A DNA stretch of 64,000 nt from Emydura subglobosa (Eukaryota > Chordata > Testudines > Chelidae): NCBI GenBank assembly GCA_007922225.1, contig ML679956.1:71168111-71232110 (forward strand), given 5' to 3'. A program made the position numbers and the translations under genes. This document shows positions 1-10,773 of the stretch, in pieces (positions within the stretch are counted from its first letter, which is position 1; each line of letters starts with the position of its first letter). Below the pieces are notes generated by a model. It searched no databases. It had not been told where the DNA came from and saw nothing but the letters and a program-made list of their open reading frames with translations.

Positions 1-784
1 TGGGCTTTATACCACTTGAGCTGTAATAAGAATTTCCAGGGAAGTGTCCTGGGATTTCTCCCACCGCCGGTAGGGAAATAATTTTTTTTTTTTTTTTTCC
101 CAAAATCAAGAGTGCCGTTTCAGGAACAGATTTGTCAGCCTCAAGTGAAGTCACCCAAGAATGTGTTGTACCAACTGGATACACCTGGCAGCCCAGAATC
201 AACAGGGTGCAGCTGTTCTTAATGGTAATCCTAACGTACCATTAGGATGGAAAATATGATCTATTACACAGCAGCTGATTAATGATGGGAACAATGCTGG
301 TGAAGGGCCCAGTTCTCCGCCCACAGACACCAGTGTGACTCCACTGAAGCTGATGGAGTGACAGCGTTGGCTGGGATAGCAGGCTCAGGCCCTAGTCATT
401 TTTGTTGTTGTTGTAAATAGGGTCAAGCTCTCTCTCCCACTGCTCGCCTCAACTCCATATCAGCATTTCCAGTGATGGAAAGGATACGGTCGCTGCCTCT
501 GTAGAGCCAGCTGTGACTCCATTACAAACAGAGGAAGCACGGCCTGCACTTCTGAAGAAACTCCTCCCGAATTTGAGAGCCAGGAGACCCATAAGATGCC
601 GTAGAAGTGACTCTGAAAGCCTCCAGGCCCTAATAGAGAACAAGCACTTTTCTATTCTGGTGTTTAAAGCATTCAGCAGCCTTACTTAGCAGGACATAGT
701 TGTCCATTTAATTCATGAAGCTGGTTCAAAAATCCTATAGTAAGTTTATCTTCCTTTATTAAATTCCTATGAGCCAGATGCCCA
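1..784. other. no gene recognised
   Basis: Unique-looking sequence of mixed composition. A run of about 18 T lies at 81-98. I see no recognisable coding or repeat family here. Confidence 0.5.
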
Positions 785-856
785 GTGGGTGTAAATGGGC
801 TGCACTGAAGTCAAGGGGGTTATATTGACTTACAGCAGGTGAAGATTTGGCCCCAC
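785..856. repeat. fragment of palindromic amniote-type MITE
   Basis: The segment pairs a GTGTAAAT-type block with a downstream TTACAGCAGGTGAAGATTTGG block. This is the layout of the small palindromic repeat seen more completely at 10259-10349. The outer left arm is missing. Assignment is by resemblance. Confidence 0.4.
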
Positions 857-1737
857 TGGGGCAAAGGGACCAGAGCAGGACTGGAATCTGGCCCATTAAT
901 TAGAATCCTGCAACCCAGCCCAAACTTGACAGGACCTGACTACAAGCGTCAGGTCCGGGTGGGAAAACAAACGCCCCCCCTCAAGCTTGGTTCAATTCAG
1001 TTCTCCCCCTCCTGCCCACGAGGTTGATGCAGTGGCAGGCCACATGTCCCACCCCGGCCAGCCAACACCACCTTGCTACGCGGTGTGTGCTGAGGCATCT
1101 CAGCACCTCTCACACCCTAGCACAGCAGGAAGCGGCAAATGGCAGGAGCAGGGCCCATGGCCGCCACAGCACCGGCCCCAGGGGCAGGAAGAGGTGCCCG
1201 TGATGGGGCTGACACGGATTTGGGGAGAAATATTGAGTCAGGTTGGGTTGGAAAATGACTTGATCCTCTGGAGCTCAGGTCAGCTCTGGTGGGCTTGGAC
1301 CAGGGTCAGGTTTGGGTTGGGCCTAAAGGTTAGGCCCGAGCAGACCTCTGCCATGGATGTTGTAACCATTACATGCTACTTGCATTTCCAAGCACCTTAG
1401 GAACCAGATTCATCAGTGAAGCTTTCAAAAGTATCTTTGTCCGTCCTGCTCTGCATAGGTTCTTACCACTAACTCCCAGCTGTAATATCAGAGTAATGTC
1501 TTCTAGTAACGCGCTGACTGGTGTGGTAGGATGTTCAATTCTATCTTCTGGAAGCAAAGAGGTGGAGAAACAGTCCCAAATTAGAGCCCATAACTCCTGT
1601 AGGGACACCGTGTACATGATCGTATACATGTGCCCTATACGTCCCCTCGTGGGTGACTGCCAGCACATACCGGGTCATACGCAACATCAAATGTTTAGCA
1701 CAAGTGCATGACTCTTTGTTTCACTCTCTTTGTGGGG
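857..1737. other. no gene recognised
   Basis: Moderately GC-rich sequence with short direct echoes of GGGTTGG around 1240-1340. Several short open frames overlap on both strands, none with a recognisable domain. Confidence 0.45.
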
Positions 1738-1792
1738 TTTGAGCCAAAGCCAATGGACTTCCCACTGAAATCAGTGGGGCTTGGATCTGGCC
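1738..1792. repeat. short GATCCAAAGCC-type repeat fragment
   Basis: The text runs GAGCCAAAGCC, then a CAATGGACTT block, then CTTGGATCTGGCCC. It resembles the dispersed palindromic unit also seen at 42011-42090, 50985-51058 and 59458-59517. Probably a MITE remnant. Confidence 0.4.
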
Positions 1793-1895
1793 CACAAGCC
1801 TCATCATCGTGGGATCTGAGCATCTCACAAGCATTAGCAAAGCCGTGCTCTCAACACCTCAAGAGAGAGAGAAGTCCCACTGAGTTTCAGAGTGC

Positions 1896-1990
1896 GAACT
1901 GAGGCACAGAGGGGTTAAGTGGTTTGCATGACTCGGGGATTCTGTAGCAGAGCCAGGAGCTGAACCCAGATCTCCTGAGTCAATCACCAC
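1896..1990 (-). repeat. MIR-type SINE fragment
   Basis: Reverse-strand MIR core: GAGGCACAGAGGGGTTAAGT, then GTAGCAGAGCCAGGAGCTGA, then ACCCAGATCTCCTGAGTC. This is the complement of the CTGGGTTC...CTCTGCCAC...CTGTGCCTC order typical of MIR. The tail is not preserved. Confidence 0.7.
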
Positions 1991-2745
1991 CTCACCTGTA
2001 AGGCCAATCCTTTTTTCTTGGCTTCCCCTCTGCAGTTCCCACACTCCTGCTTCCAAGCACTATGTCACAGACAAGACCCCTCTCCCCGTGGAGGAGGTCT
2101 GGACACAACTCCTTCCAGGACACAGCAGTACCACTCTAGTATTAGTTTCAGTGGCATAATGGCCTTCTCCACGTCTGGGACTGAACATGGTGCCTCAGCA
2201 CATTCCCATTCCTACCAGCCCTAGGAGCTTGCAGTAGATCCTGTGTGCATGTGTCATCATGTGGCTGTCAGGCCACCGGGTTCACCCAGCCCACTGGATG
2301 CTGACAAATTTCTTTTTTCATCCTCTTAACCCTTGCCCGTTGGATGGTATCTTTCCTTGCACGCAGTCAATCTTATCTACTTATCAGGCTCCCCAGCACT
2401 AGAGCATCGGAGCAGAGTCCCCTAAACTCTGGCAACCGACGATTAATACTTCTCGTTGCAGCAAGATTGGTTTACTTGCAAGTGACAGATGCAGCAAAAG
2501 TTGTGGCTGAAACAATCAGCTTAGCCAGTGAAAGAGCAAGAGAGTTGCAGTGGAAGTCTCTGCCCCCACTTATATTCTAGCTGGGGGATTCCAAAGCACA
2601 GGGCAGCTCGGCACCCAGCTCCCAGAGTAAATCAGTGGAGATTGAGAGCCTAAATGCCATCTGTGACCGTCTCCCCTTTATCCTCCTTCTCCTCCTCTAC
2701 ACTCTTGGAAAACTCACAGCTGTAGTTCTCATGTGAGTTAAAATA
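1991..2745. other. no gene recognised
   Basis: Unique-looking sequence with pyrimidine-rich patches around 2290-2330 and 2670-2705. No domain, RNA gene or repeat family could be assigned. Confidence 0.45.
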
Positions 2746-3387
2746 TTAACAGAGTAAGAAACTGGTGGTTCCGATAATTGAAGAACCCTGGAGCCTCTCC
2801 CAACTTCTAATTACCAGTTTCCTGCTTGAGGTACTGCCCTTCCTGGCTCTCCTTTCTTTCAACCAATAGGATTTTTTAGGCCTATAGTACTTGCCAGTCC
2901 CCATCCCCCGCCCCCGCCTCACATGGCATGATGTCAAATCCTCAGCGAGCCGTCCAGGATCAACAAATATTCCAGTTATCCTCAGCACGACAGTAGAAGC
3001 TTTCAACACAGCCAGCAAATTCAATCCTCTGCAGGCTGATTCCTTAGCAGGAGTTCTTTTCGCGAGAACGTCACCATGTGCTTTGCATAGACAAGGTGCT
3101 AGACAGAAGTGTTTACTAGAATAAGCTTGGACAACCATATATATCTTGACACTCACTACACAAGGGTTTGCTGGAGCATTCAGCGCCCGTTCAGGTGGGA
3201 AGGGTTCCTGACGTGTAAGGCACGTGTGGACTTTGGATAAGTAACCACAGCAAAGGTCCGAGAGCAGCACAATTCGCATTAATGTGGATGTGTGTCTCTT
3301 GGCACGGACGCTCTCACCCAGCTGACAGGACAGAAGAGACGGGGATCCACAGCTGCTTGCTGCTTGCAGGCACAGGAAATTGCTCAT
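2746..3387 (-). other. unassigned 213-codon open frame, coding status unknown
   Basis: A reverse-strand frame runs 213 codons from ATG to stop in sequence that I do not recognise as a repeat. The product would be Cys-rich near its start (residues about 5-60) and basic near its end, with clusters of Arg and Lys around residues 150-190. There is no recognisable domain, no clear signal peptide and no membrane segment. It ends upstream of the CR1 at 3505. Frames this long are expected only rarely by chance in 64 kb of average composition. A compositional accident, an antisense shadow of a lost element, or a lineage-specific transcript are all possible. Confidence 0.15.
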
Positions 3388-3504
3388 GCAGCCTTGTTCA
3401 GTGCTCCAGCAGAAGGGGAAGCCCCCGAGGTTCCTGTCAATATGGCCTGAGTGAAAACTCCTTCCTAACGCTGCACTTGGTGATCACTTCACTCTCATAC
3501 AAGC

Positions 3505-4218
3505 AAGTGTGGGGACCGACTGGCCAGGAAGCAGTTCTGCAGAAAAGAACCTGGGGGTAACAGTGGACAAGAATCTGGACATGAGCCAACAGTGTGCCCT
3601 TGTTGCCAAGAAAGCTAGCGGCATATTGGGCTGCGTTATTAAGAGCACTGCCAGCCAATCGAGGGCAGTGATTATTCCCCTCTATTCGGCACTGGTGAGG
3701 CCACATCTGGAGCATTGTGTCCAGTTTTGGGCCCCTCACTACAGGAAGGATGTAGACAAGTTGGAGAGAGTCCAGCGGAGGGCAACACAAATGATTAGGG
3801 GGCTGGAGCACAAGACGTATGAGGAGAGGCTGAGGGAACTGAGCTTGTTCAGTTTGCAGAAGAGAAGAATGAGGGGGGATTTGATAGCAGCCTTTAACTA
3901 CCTGAAAGGGGGTTCCAGGGACGATGGAGCTAGGCTGTTCTCAGTGGTGGCAGATGACAGAACAAGGAGCAATGGTCTCAAGTTGCAGTGTGGAAGGTCT
4001 AGGTTGGATATTAGGAAAAACTTTGTCACTAGGAGGGTGGTGAAACACTGGAATGGGTTACCTAGGAAGGTGGTGGAATTACCATCCTTGGAGGTTTTTA
4101 AGGGCCAGCTTGACAAAGCCCTGACTGGGATGATTTAGTTGGGGTTGGTCCTGCTTTGAGAAAGGGGTTGACAAGATGATCTCCTGAGGTCCCTTCCAAC
4201 CCTAATATTCTATGATCC
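3505..4218 (+). mobile_element. CR1 LINE, 5'-truncated, young
   Basis: This is the 3' part of a chicken-repeat-1 (CR1) retrotransposon. It enters inside the reverse-transcriptase ORF and ends with the CR1 tail, in which CCCTTCCAACCCTAATATTC precedes TATGATCC. One uninterrupted frame (3509-4138) covers the last 209 residues of ORF2, including the stretches [20 protein letters not shown] and [20 protein letters not shown]. The catalytic domains lie upstream and are absent, so the copy is dead on arrival, as most CR1 insertions are. The intact frame and close likeness to the copies at 15848 and 20797 suggest a recent insertion. Confidence 0.95.
3509..4138 (+). pseudogene. CR1 ORF2 C-terminal fragment
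   Basis: This 209-codon frame encodes only the thumb and C-terminal part of the CR1 ORF2 protein. It starts just after the reverse-transcriptase palm, so endonuclease, fingers and the FADD catalytic motif are all missing. The stop at 4136-4138 is the natural ORF2 end, because the same GMI* ending occurs in the copy at 20879. No start codon with functional meaning is expected; translation from here would give a non-catalytic polypeptide. Confidence 0.85.
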
Positions 4219-4289
4219 TAAGTGAGAATCACCACAGTAACTCAGCCAAAGATGGAAGGTTTTTTCTTTTTCTGAATCCTGCTAAGCTT

Positions 4290-4605
4290 TAGGGCTCAAT
4301 GCTATCTTGTGGCAATGAGTTCCACAGAGTAATTGGAGATTATGTGAAAAATTAATTGTCTTTATCAGTTCTGAATGGGCTGTTCACCATTTTGTATCTC
4401 CTTGTTCTTGTATCTTGAGCAAGATGAAAAGAAGTGCACCATCTACCGCCTCTCTATTATTTGCTAATCTTATATCCTGTTCTCATGGTCCCTCTCAGTC
4501 ACCTCTCTTAAGGAAAACAATTCCAGTCTTTCTCCATCCTCAGCAGGGGTCTCCCATAAAATCTCTCACTGAAGCGCTGATCCTCCTGAGTCCTGAGGTC
4601 TAGTA
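4290..4605 (-). mobile_element. old CR1-type LINE tail fragment
   Basis: On the plus strand the words CAATGAGTTCCACAG, CTTGTTCTTGTATC and CCAGTCTTTCTCCATCC occur in the order expected for the reverse complement of an older CR1 3' region. No frame survives. It lies directly downstream of the young CR1 but in the opposite orientation, so it is an independent and older insertion. Confidence 0.6.
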
Positions 4606-4826
4606 AGCTCACAATCAAAGTGGTAGAGGCACGGCACGGAATATGTGGTCCAAAAGCCAATCTTCTATTCTACTTATTACTAATATTTGCATTATTTAAT
4701 ATAATTAATTACCACTATAGATGTGCATGTCACTTTCCAAAAGCAGACGAATTCCCTGCTGCCGCAGAGTTTATAATGTACATTCAGAAAAGGGCAAGAG
4801 GAGATGAAGTCTGAAGACAGTATGTA

Positions 4827-5042
4827 GTGCTGTGGTCCAATGGCTAAAGCACTGGACTAGGAACCCAGGAGACCTTGCTGCTCTGCCACTGAACTGCTGT
4901 TGGGCCGTGAGGAAGTCTCTGCCTCTCTTTCCCCTCCCACCCTTCATTTTGTCTTGTCTAGCAAATCCTTAGGGCAGGGACTGTTTGTGCAGTGCCTGCC
5001 ACACTGGAGCCTCTAGGTGCTACTGTGATATAAATAATGTGC
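4827..5042 (+). repeat. MIR-type SINE with LINE-like tail
   Basis: The tRNA-derived head reads GTGGTCCAATGGCTAAAGCA then CTGGACTAGGAACCCAGGAG, followed by a CTGCCACTGAACTGCTG core. The 3' part, from CTTAGGGCAGGGACTG to CTAGGTGCTACTGTGATATA, matches the tail also present at 17891-18112, 32862-32985 and 42231-42840. The internal GTGAGG block replaces the usual ACCTTGGGC word. Confidence 0.8.
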
Positions 5043-5218
5043 TCATTTGAGAGAGTATCACACACACGCCTGGTTTGGAGTTTTCAGTGACAGGAGAGTT
5101 GTTTAAGCACCTCCCAGCAGAAACAGGCTTAAAGAGGTCACCTGAAGTTGGAAAAGCTCTGGTCATGGCAGACAGGGTACAGAAAGGATGTCAAGGGGCC
5201 TCAGGTTTTAGCTTGGAC

Positions 5219-5437
5219 AATAATACCTAGCTCTTATATTCTGTTCTCATCAAAAGATCTCAAAACACTTGACAAATGAAGTCAATATCAATATCCCCAT
5301 TTTACAGATGGGGAAACTGAAGCACAAATCAGTGATGTAACTTGCCCAAGGTCACTCAGCAGCCTAATGGCCAAAATAGAACCCAGCTCTCCTGAGTGCC
5401 AGTCCAGGCACTAACCATTAGACCACATACCCCCTTT
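5219..5437 (-). repeat. MIR-type SINE, near full length
   Basis: Reverse-strand MIR: CCCCATTTTACAGATGGGGA, then CTTGCCCAAGGTCACTCAGC, then GAACCCAGCTCTCCTGAGTG and a tRNA-like CTAACCATTAGACCAC end. All core words are in the correct order, which makes this one of the best preserved MIR copies here. Confidence 0.9.
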
Positions 5438-6027
5438 TAATATATTCCATAGGGCTAAAGATGCCGATCTATTTATTTCATTGCAGACTATTGCCAGCAT
5501 AAGGACAGTATCATTTCCTGGTTTGTTTATGCTGCATGTTGTGTTTGGCATTGTCTCTGTACGTATCTGCCATCTTCATCTGACACTTTTTAGGCAGAGT
5601 CCAGCTGCCTGAAGCAATGCGATCTTTAACATCCCTCTTGCGTTCTTTCTAAAATGAAGAAACTCAGCAACCTCTTGTATCCACAAATAAAGTCCAACTA
5701 GCATTTCAAAACAAGCTAATCCAGGCTCAGCATGGATGTGTTTTTATTCAGATGCGTGTGGTGCGGGTGTTGCCTTTTCTGAGTGTAAGAGGAGGGTCTG
5801 ACTGGGTTGTGTGGTGCTGCATAGCTGCAAAAACTCTCAGGGCACAGTAGATTTTTTGCACTAAGAAGCGCTGGAAACCCACGTCACACGGATTAAGCTA
5901 GAGCCATGTGTGTTTCAAAGCCTATACTTCATCCTACCGTGTACAAAGAACGCAGCCACCCTATGTTCTCGCACCTGGGAGTGGGACGTTCACCCTATTC
6001 TCGGTCCTCTTTGCTGGCTTCCTGCCG
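5438..6027. other. no gene recognised
   Basis: Mixed-composition sequence without recognisable coding potential or repeat family. Confidence 0.45.
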
Positions 6028-6125
6028 GGCTACGGGCCCGATCCTGGAAAGTGCTGCGTGACCTCTCCCAGTGAGAGGCGAGAGAATTCAGCCCCTTGCA
6101 GGAGTTACTCAGCACTACAACACCC
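6028..6125. repeat. palindromic GATCCTG-type MITE fragment
   Basis: A GGGCCCGATCCTGGAAAGTG block faces a CCTTGCAGGAGTTACTCAGC block about 70 bp away, giving imperfect inverted arms. It resembles a common sauropsid small palindromic repeat. No target duplication was seen. Confidence 0.4.
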
Positions 6126-6412
6126 GGGGCTGGTCTCCATGGCCCTGCCATTTGGACGACGGGAGGTGTGAATTGCAGAGCTCACCCAAGTGCTGCGCTC
6201 TCCCTGCGCCGCTGGGTGAATGCTGTTAACATGAAGTAACAAGCACCTCGTTTGCCGTAACACAGGGCCTGTTTGAAGAAGACCATGTCAAGGTGAACTG
6301 GGTGCCTATTAGTTTGCGCTAGCAGCATCCAGCCAGGGAAGTTACAGCACGGCAGTCTGGTGTGCGCTGCACTTCACACCCCGTAGCCCGCTCTGCAGCA
6401 CAGTGTCGCCTC

Positions 6413-7006
6413 GTGGTTCCCGACCTTTTTGACTCGAGGCCACAGATACCATTTTTACAACCCTGAAGGGCCACCAGTCTCTGCCAACAACCCCCACCCC
6501 CACTGCAGCCAGATGGAACCAGCCGTCCCGCCGGCTGCAGCAGGGAAACCACACGCATACTGTAACCTGGTGTGCTCCACTGGGTCCCTAGATAGCGGCT
6601 CCCTTCTGCAACCCCGGGAACGGGAGATCCGTGCTCCTGTCCCTCTGGCTCCAGTAGGGACCACAGACCTCAGGACCCAGGCAGAGCGCTTTGCTCTCTG
6701 CTGGAGCTGGCGGTGGGGAGCGCTGATCTTCCCTTACTCTGGCTCCAGCAGGGACCCCAGCACCTATGGACCCAGGCAGAGCGCTTTGCCATGCTCCTTG
6801 CTACAGCTAGGGGGAGAGGAGCGTGGATCTCCTGTCCCCTTGACTGCAGCAAGGAGCCTGCACTGGTTTTGTAGCTCCACAGCAAAGCACTCTGCCTGGG
6901 TCCTTACGCATGGCTTCCTTTCGCAGCCAGCGGGAGGGGAGCAGTGGGCCACTTTGAAAGACCCCACGGGCCACTTTTGGCCCGTGGGCCACAGGTTGGG
7001 AACCAC
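6413..7006. mobile_element. GC-rich non-autonomous hAT-like transposon
   Basis: Terminal inverted repeats are GTGGTTCCCGACC at 6413-6425 and GGTTGGGAACCAC at 6994-7006, matching at 12 of 13 positions. Subterminal GAGGCCAC and GTGGGCCAC blocks also mirror each other. The CAGTGGTTCCCAACC-type terminus is typical of hAT (Charlie-like) elements. The interior is GC-rich, has no transposase frame, and carries an imperfect internal duplication of period 95 (identical 20-mer at 6674-6693 and 6769-6788). No convincing 8-bp target duplication was found. The many overlapping short open frames in this interval reflect composition, not genes. Confidence 0.75.
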
Positions 7007-7739
7007 ACTGTAGATGCCACCTCAGTTCTAAATTGCCCTCCAGCTTCTGAGTGGTGAGAGAGAGTCACGCTCCTATGCTGGCCTTGTATGGCTAAATCAG
7101 TGAGTGCGGATGCCCTCTGCTGGGGAAGCTCAGAGCAGAAAGGACAGCCAGTTGAACAAGTTCCAAAGGTCTGTTCTCTTGGAGCAGAAAGCACCAGGTG
7201 CTAGGCCCACCTCCCTAGGTGTGTGTGTACTTTATAGAATAGTGTCATGAACAACTGAGTTAAAAGAACATTAAGGTTGCAAACGCAAGCATTTAAAAGT
7301 TCGGGTTGAGAATGCCAGAATTAAGGTTGCCTGGGCAGCTGTATTGTGTGCAATCTTAGCCAACCCAACATCACATAAGGGCATAGCCAGAAACAGAACC
7401 CAGCTCTGGATCTCTGTCCAGTGCCTTAAACACAGAAACCTCTCTTTCTTGCCCTTCTTTGTCTCATTGTCCCCTCTGGTGCCCTGAAAGAGGCTGGAGT
7501 CCTGTTCAAAGTTCGTATGTGATCACATCTTTAAAGATTATCATAATACATAAACACAAGGAGGGCGAACTAAAGTTGTACAGGCAGCCTTAAGTTTGGC
7601 ATTTCCAAACTCCTGAGTACTTAATTTTGCAACTTTAACATTCTTTTGCCACAATTGTATTTATTTTGGACGGCATTTCCTAGGTTTTTAAAAGAGCAAA
7701 CTATAAAAACCAGAAATCCCATCATCTGGAACAATGCAG
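7007..7739. other. mostly unique, weak MIR trace
   Basis: A weak reverse-strand MIR trace lies at about 7345-7435 (CAGAACCCAGCTCTGGATCT then CCAGTGCCTTAAAC). The remainder shows nothing recognisable. Confidence 0.4.
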
Positions 7740-7773
7740 AACACACACACACACACACGCACACGCACACACA
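7740..7773. repeat. CA/TG microsatellite
   Basis: An (AC)n tract of about 34 bp interrupted by two GCAC variants. Simple sequence only. Confidence 0.95.
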
Positions 7774-7919
7774 GATCATGACTCAAAGTTTGAACCCAGG
7801 ACTTTTAGATCTACAGCATAGATCTCTACTACTTGAATTAAAGGAATAACTGCTAGCAGTAGTAGGCTACTATCTTCTATCTGAAATAACTATGAGAGAG
7901 ATGCACTATATAATTTGCC

Positions 7920-8030
7920 AGTGATTTACACAGCTACTTGCTAGACAGCAGAGGAATGCTGGAAATCAGGTTTACTGGGTTCAATTCCTGGTGCTGGAAA
8001 GGAGTGTCATCTAGCAGGTACAGGGGTAAG
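7920..8030 (+). repeat. tRNA-SINE fragment
   Basis: The sequence GGAAATCAGGTTTACTGGGT then TCAATTCCTGGTGCTGG, followed by a GTGTCATCTAGCAGGTA block, resembles the tRNA-derived head of MIR-type SINEs, including a B-box-like GGTTCAATTCC. The fragment is short and diverged. Confidence 0.5.
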
Positions 8031-8089
8031 TGGTTACCGGGATGCAAAGCAGTGGAGAATCAAGCCCATTACATCTTGCTGACAGCTCA

Positions 8090-8510
8090 TGAAATTCGTT
8101 ACACCTCTCTGCCTCCCTACCTCCATTCCTTGCTCTGTTCCTTATCCCAGAACTCCACACAACCGGTGGCCACTCTCTCACTTGTGCTGCCCTATCTGTC
8201 TGGATCTCCCTTTCTCCTTCCAAATCAGTTCCCATCTTTAGAGCTCACCTTCCCCCCCACATCCTTCTTGTTCAACGTTAACCTGTGGCTGATCTGAAAT
8301 TACTGCCCCATGCACTGCTGCAGCGTCATTAGTCCGGAGGATACTTGCATCTTTCAATGTAAGGGGCTTTTTCTCTCCTCTACGCCACCTTCATACATCA
8401 GTTTACCCCTTACTACCTGAACCTAGCTTCCATAAAGCCACCTTCCTTCAGATCCTCCAGCCACCATCTGTAAACCCTTTAGGGCTGCTCTATACAGCAG
8501 ATACTCTACA
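8090..8510 (+). mobile_element. L2/L3-type LINE 3' region, diverged
   Basis: Pyrimidine-rich sequence with CACTCTCTCACTTGTGCTGC then GATCTCCCTTTCTCC, and an end near CTCTACAAATAAA. It resembles the 3' region of the LINE type seen better at 42231-42840. No frame is preserved, so the family call is by word order only. Confidence 0.4.
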
Positions 8511-9524
8511 AATAAAATTGCATGCTATTGCATTGTGTCTGCCTTGGCAGCAGCAAAAGCAACAGTGCCCTGCTCCGATTGCTAGGGCATTTTATTTTCC
8601 CCCACACAAGAAGCCTCCCAGACTGCTCCGTTCTACAGCCAGCTTGTCTGTGTGTCCATTTCTATGGCTTTGCGAGGGTCTGTTTGAAAGCAGTCCTCTC
8701 GGCCAGCAGAGAGAGGAGTCAGCATGATCAGAAAGGCAGACAGTGCGGTTCTGTGGGCTCTGGGAACCTAAGCAACAACGCTGACTGCGGTAGTTAATGA
8801 GAGGCCTTGACCCTGGCAGAACAAAAGTCAGGACGTGGAGACAGAGAGGGGTAGAGAAGACAGAAAGGGGGATCGGAGAGGATGAGAAATCAAAAGAGGC
8901 CCCCATCCAGCGTGTCCCAGCTAAAAACTATAAAACCCCAAAACTATGAAAACCCAGTTAAAGACACACCTGTATTAATGGGGAAAGGCTTTTGGAGGGC
9001 TGAATGTTTAAGAGAGGCTCACATTCAGTTGGTCCCAATAACGCGTCACTTGGCAACCACTCCATCGTCCACAGAACACGCATATTATTCAGGCAAGCAG
9101 CTCTCCGCTCCAGCGCCCTGGTGCCAGTTTAATAGCAGACATGCTCTCTAACTGCCCTGGTCACAAGCCACTGTCCACCCTAGGTGAGGTGAAAAGGGAC
9201 CACAGCATTCCTCCTGGGGTTCCCAGACAACAGTAGCAGCTCCAGCATCCTTAAGGGGCACCATGTGCTCTCCAATGTCTCCAGCCAGTTCTTCCAACTG
9301 GAGGAGGGAGATGTCTGGGGGAGCATAGCTCTTCTCCCCCACACCCTCTCATTAGCTGCAGCCTACAGAACACTAGCAGGGATCAGTACCTGCCCTAGGA
9401 ACTGGGGAAGAAGCCTCTTTAAGGCCTTTTTTCCCCATTTCACACTGGCCTAGTGTGGATGACTAAGATTCACTCTATTGGCTTGTCCCAGATACTATAA
9501 TCCTACCAGTTTCTCACAGCTAAG
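8511..9524. other. no gene recognised
   Basis: Unique-looking sequence. Several short overlapping frames occur on both strands without recognisable domains. The flanking T-run begins at about 9531. Confidence 0.45.
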
Positions 9525-9540
9525 AGAGGGGTTTTTTTTT

Positions 9541-9720
9541 TTGGCCTAGGTGGTCAAGGCCTGTGTTTTTGCTGCCGAAGATATCAGGTTCATACCCCAC
9601 TGAGGACCAATTCGCCGCACAAGGGCCGACGTAGTCAAGCCCCCTGCCCCCGCTGGGAACTGGCAAGGTGACCTGCTAGAACCTTTCCATCCCTCACGTC
9701 TATGGGTCTGAGTCTTGAGA
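9541..9720 (+). repeat. possible tRNA-derived SINE-like unit
   Basis: Just after a T-run, TGGTCAAGGCC (about 9550) resembles a pol III A box and GGTTCATACCCC (about 9590) a B box, at tRNA-like spacing. A clean cloverleaf could not be drawn. This could be a decayed SINE head or chance. Confidence 0.25.
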
Positions 9721-10258
9721 AGCAGACGTCGCTACATCACTCCAAGCACTGTGGTGACAGGCATGTCCTCTCCCCGTAGGTAGGAGATCAAAGGAAACTA
9801 GCCTTGCTGACTCACAGGGTCCAGCATGCCTTGTTACCGACCAGCTCAGATGAGTCATCACCACGGGTGAGTAACATTCAGCATCTGCAGTGCACATTTA
9901 TGGCATTTCTGCATCAACTATGTCAGCAGGGAGGTTGTTTGCAGGGAGTAACTATGAACAGAGGAAAGTTGGCAAGCACTGAGAGAGTAGGGATGGGGGA
10001 AAACCAGGGTGGGGAAAAATACCTCACCCCCGCAACATCCAAACGCCCCACGTTGCTGGAATCAAACCTTTTGTTCAGTGGAAATATTTGCATATGGCTT
10101 TTCCTATTCACTGTGCTTTCCAGCTAGGACAAGAATTGCTGAAACACCAGAAGGAAAAAAAAAAAATGCTCTTGTGCTGTTGCCATCTGGGACTGGAAAT
10201 CCTGCAGATCCTGTAAGGAAGTTTGTTCTTGCAGGATTCCAGCTCCGTTTGCAAACCC
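9721..10258. other. no gene recognised
   Basis: Unique-looking sequence with an A-run of about 13 at 10147-10165. No gene or repeat family was recognised. Confidence 0.45.
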
Positions 10259-10349
10259 CAGGGGCCAGATCCTCAGTTGTGTAAATCGGAGTGGTTCCAC
10301 TGAAGTCTGCAAAGCTCTGCTTATTTACACCCGCTGAGGATCTGGCCTC
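10259..10349. repeat. palindromic MITE, best copy in window
   Basis: Imperfect inverted arms: GGGGCCAGATCCTCAG plus TGTGTAAAT on the left face ATTTACACC plus GCTGAGGATCTGGCCTC on the right, separated by a short CACTGAAGT-containing centre. The whole unit is about 91 bp and nearly self-complementary. Fragments of the same type recur at 785, 19803 and 25036. It encodes nothing and is probably an old DNA-transposon derivative. Confidence 0.7.
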
Positions 10350-10701
10350 TAAGAGCTCTGGCTAAGCATCTGGGGCTGACTTTAGCACTTCTGAGCAGCA
10401 AAGCAATTTTTTTGCCACTCCTTTTGCCCAACGCAATTGATTTCCATCACTATGATCACAGCACAGCGCACAGGCTGGGCTCAGGATCCTGGACAAGATT
10501 AGTGGGCCGATCCTTTGGGATACACCCCAAAATTTAATGGAGGCATTTCATATTAAAGTTTTATGTGGGTTGGGGGATGAGATTTGGGTCCTGCCAGCTT
10601 CCTGCTGCAGAAATAGAGCCCAGATTCAGCTTCTTTCAAATCCAGCAGTTGGGTTTATATGGTTAAGGCTGTCTTTGCAAGGAACAGGGGCAAGAAACAC
10701 G

Positions 10702-10707
<6 letters not shown>
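10350..10707. other. no gene recognised
   Basis: Unique-looking sequence leading into an A-tract. Nothing recognisable. Confidence 0.4.

Positions 10708-10735
<28 letters not shown>
10708..10735. repeat. A28 homopolymer
   Basis: Twenty-eight consecutive A residues. No SINE or LINE body was recognised immediately upstream on the plus strand, so its origin as a retroposon tail is not established. Confidence 0.9.
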
Positions 10736-10739
<4 letters not shown>

Positions 10740-10773
10740 TGAGATTCTCCTATCAGTTTATATGAAGTGTTCA

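Noticed and set aside
3509..4138. 209-codon plus frame as a host gene
   Set aside because: Its sequence is CR1 ORF2 and it recurs at 15883 and 20879.
6429..7013. 194-codon plus frame
   Set aside because: It lies inside the GC-rich hAT element and overlaps long frames in other registers and on the other strand.
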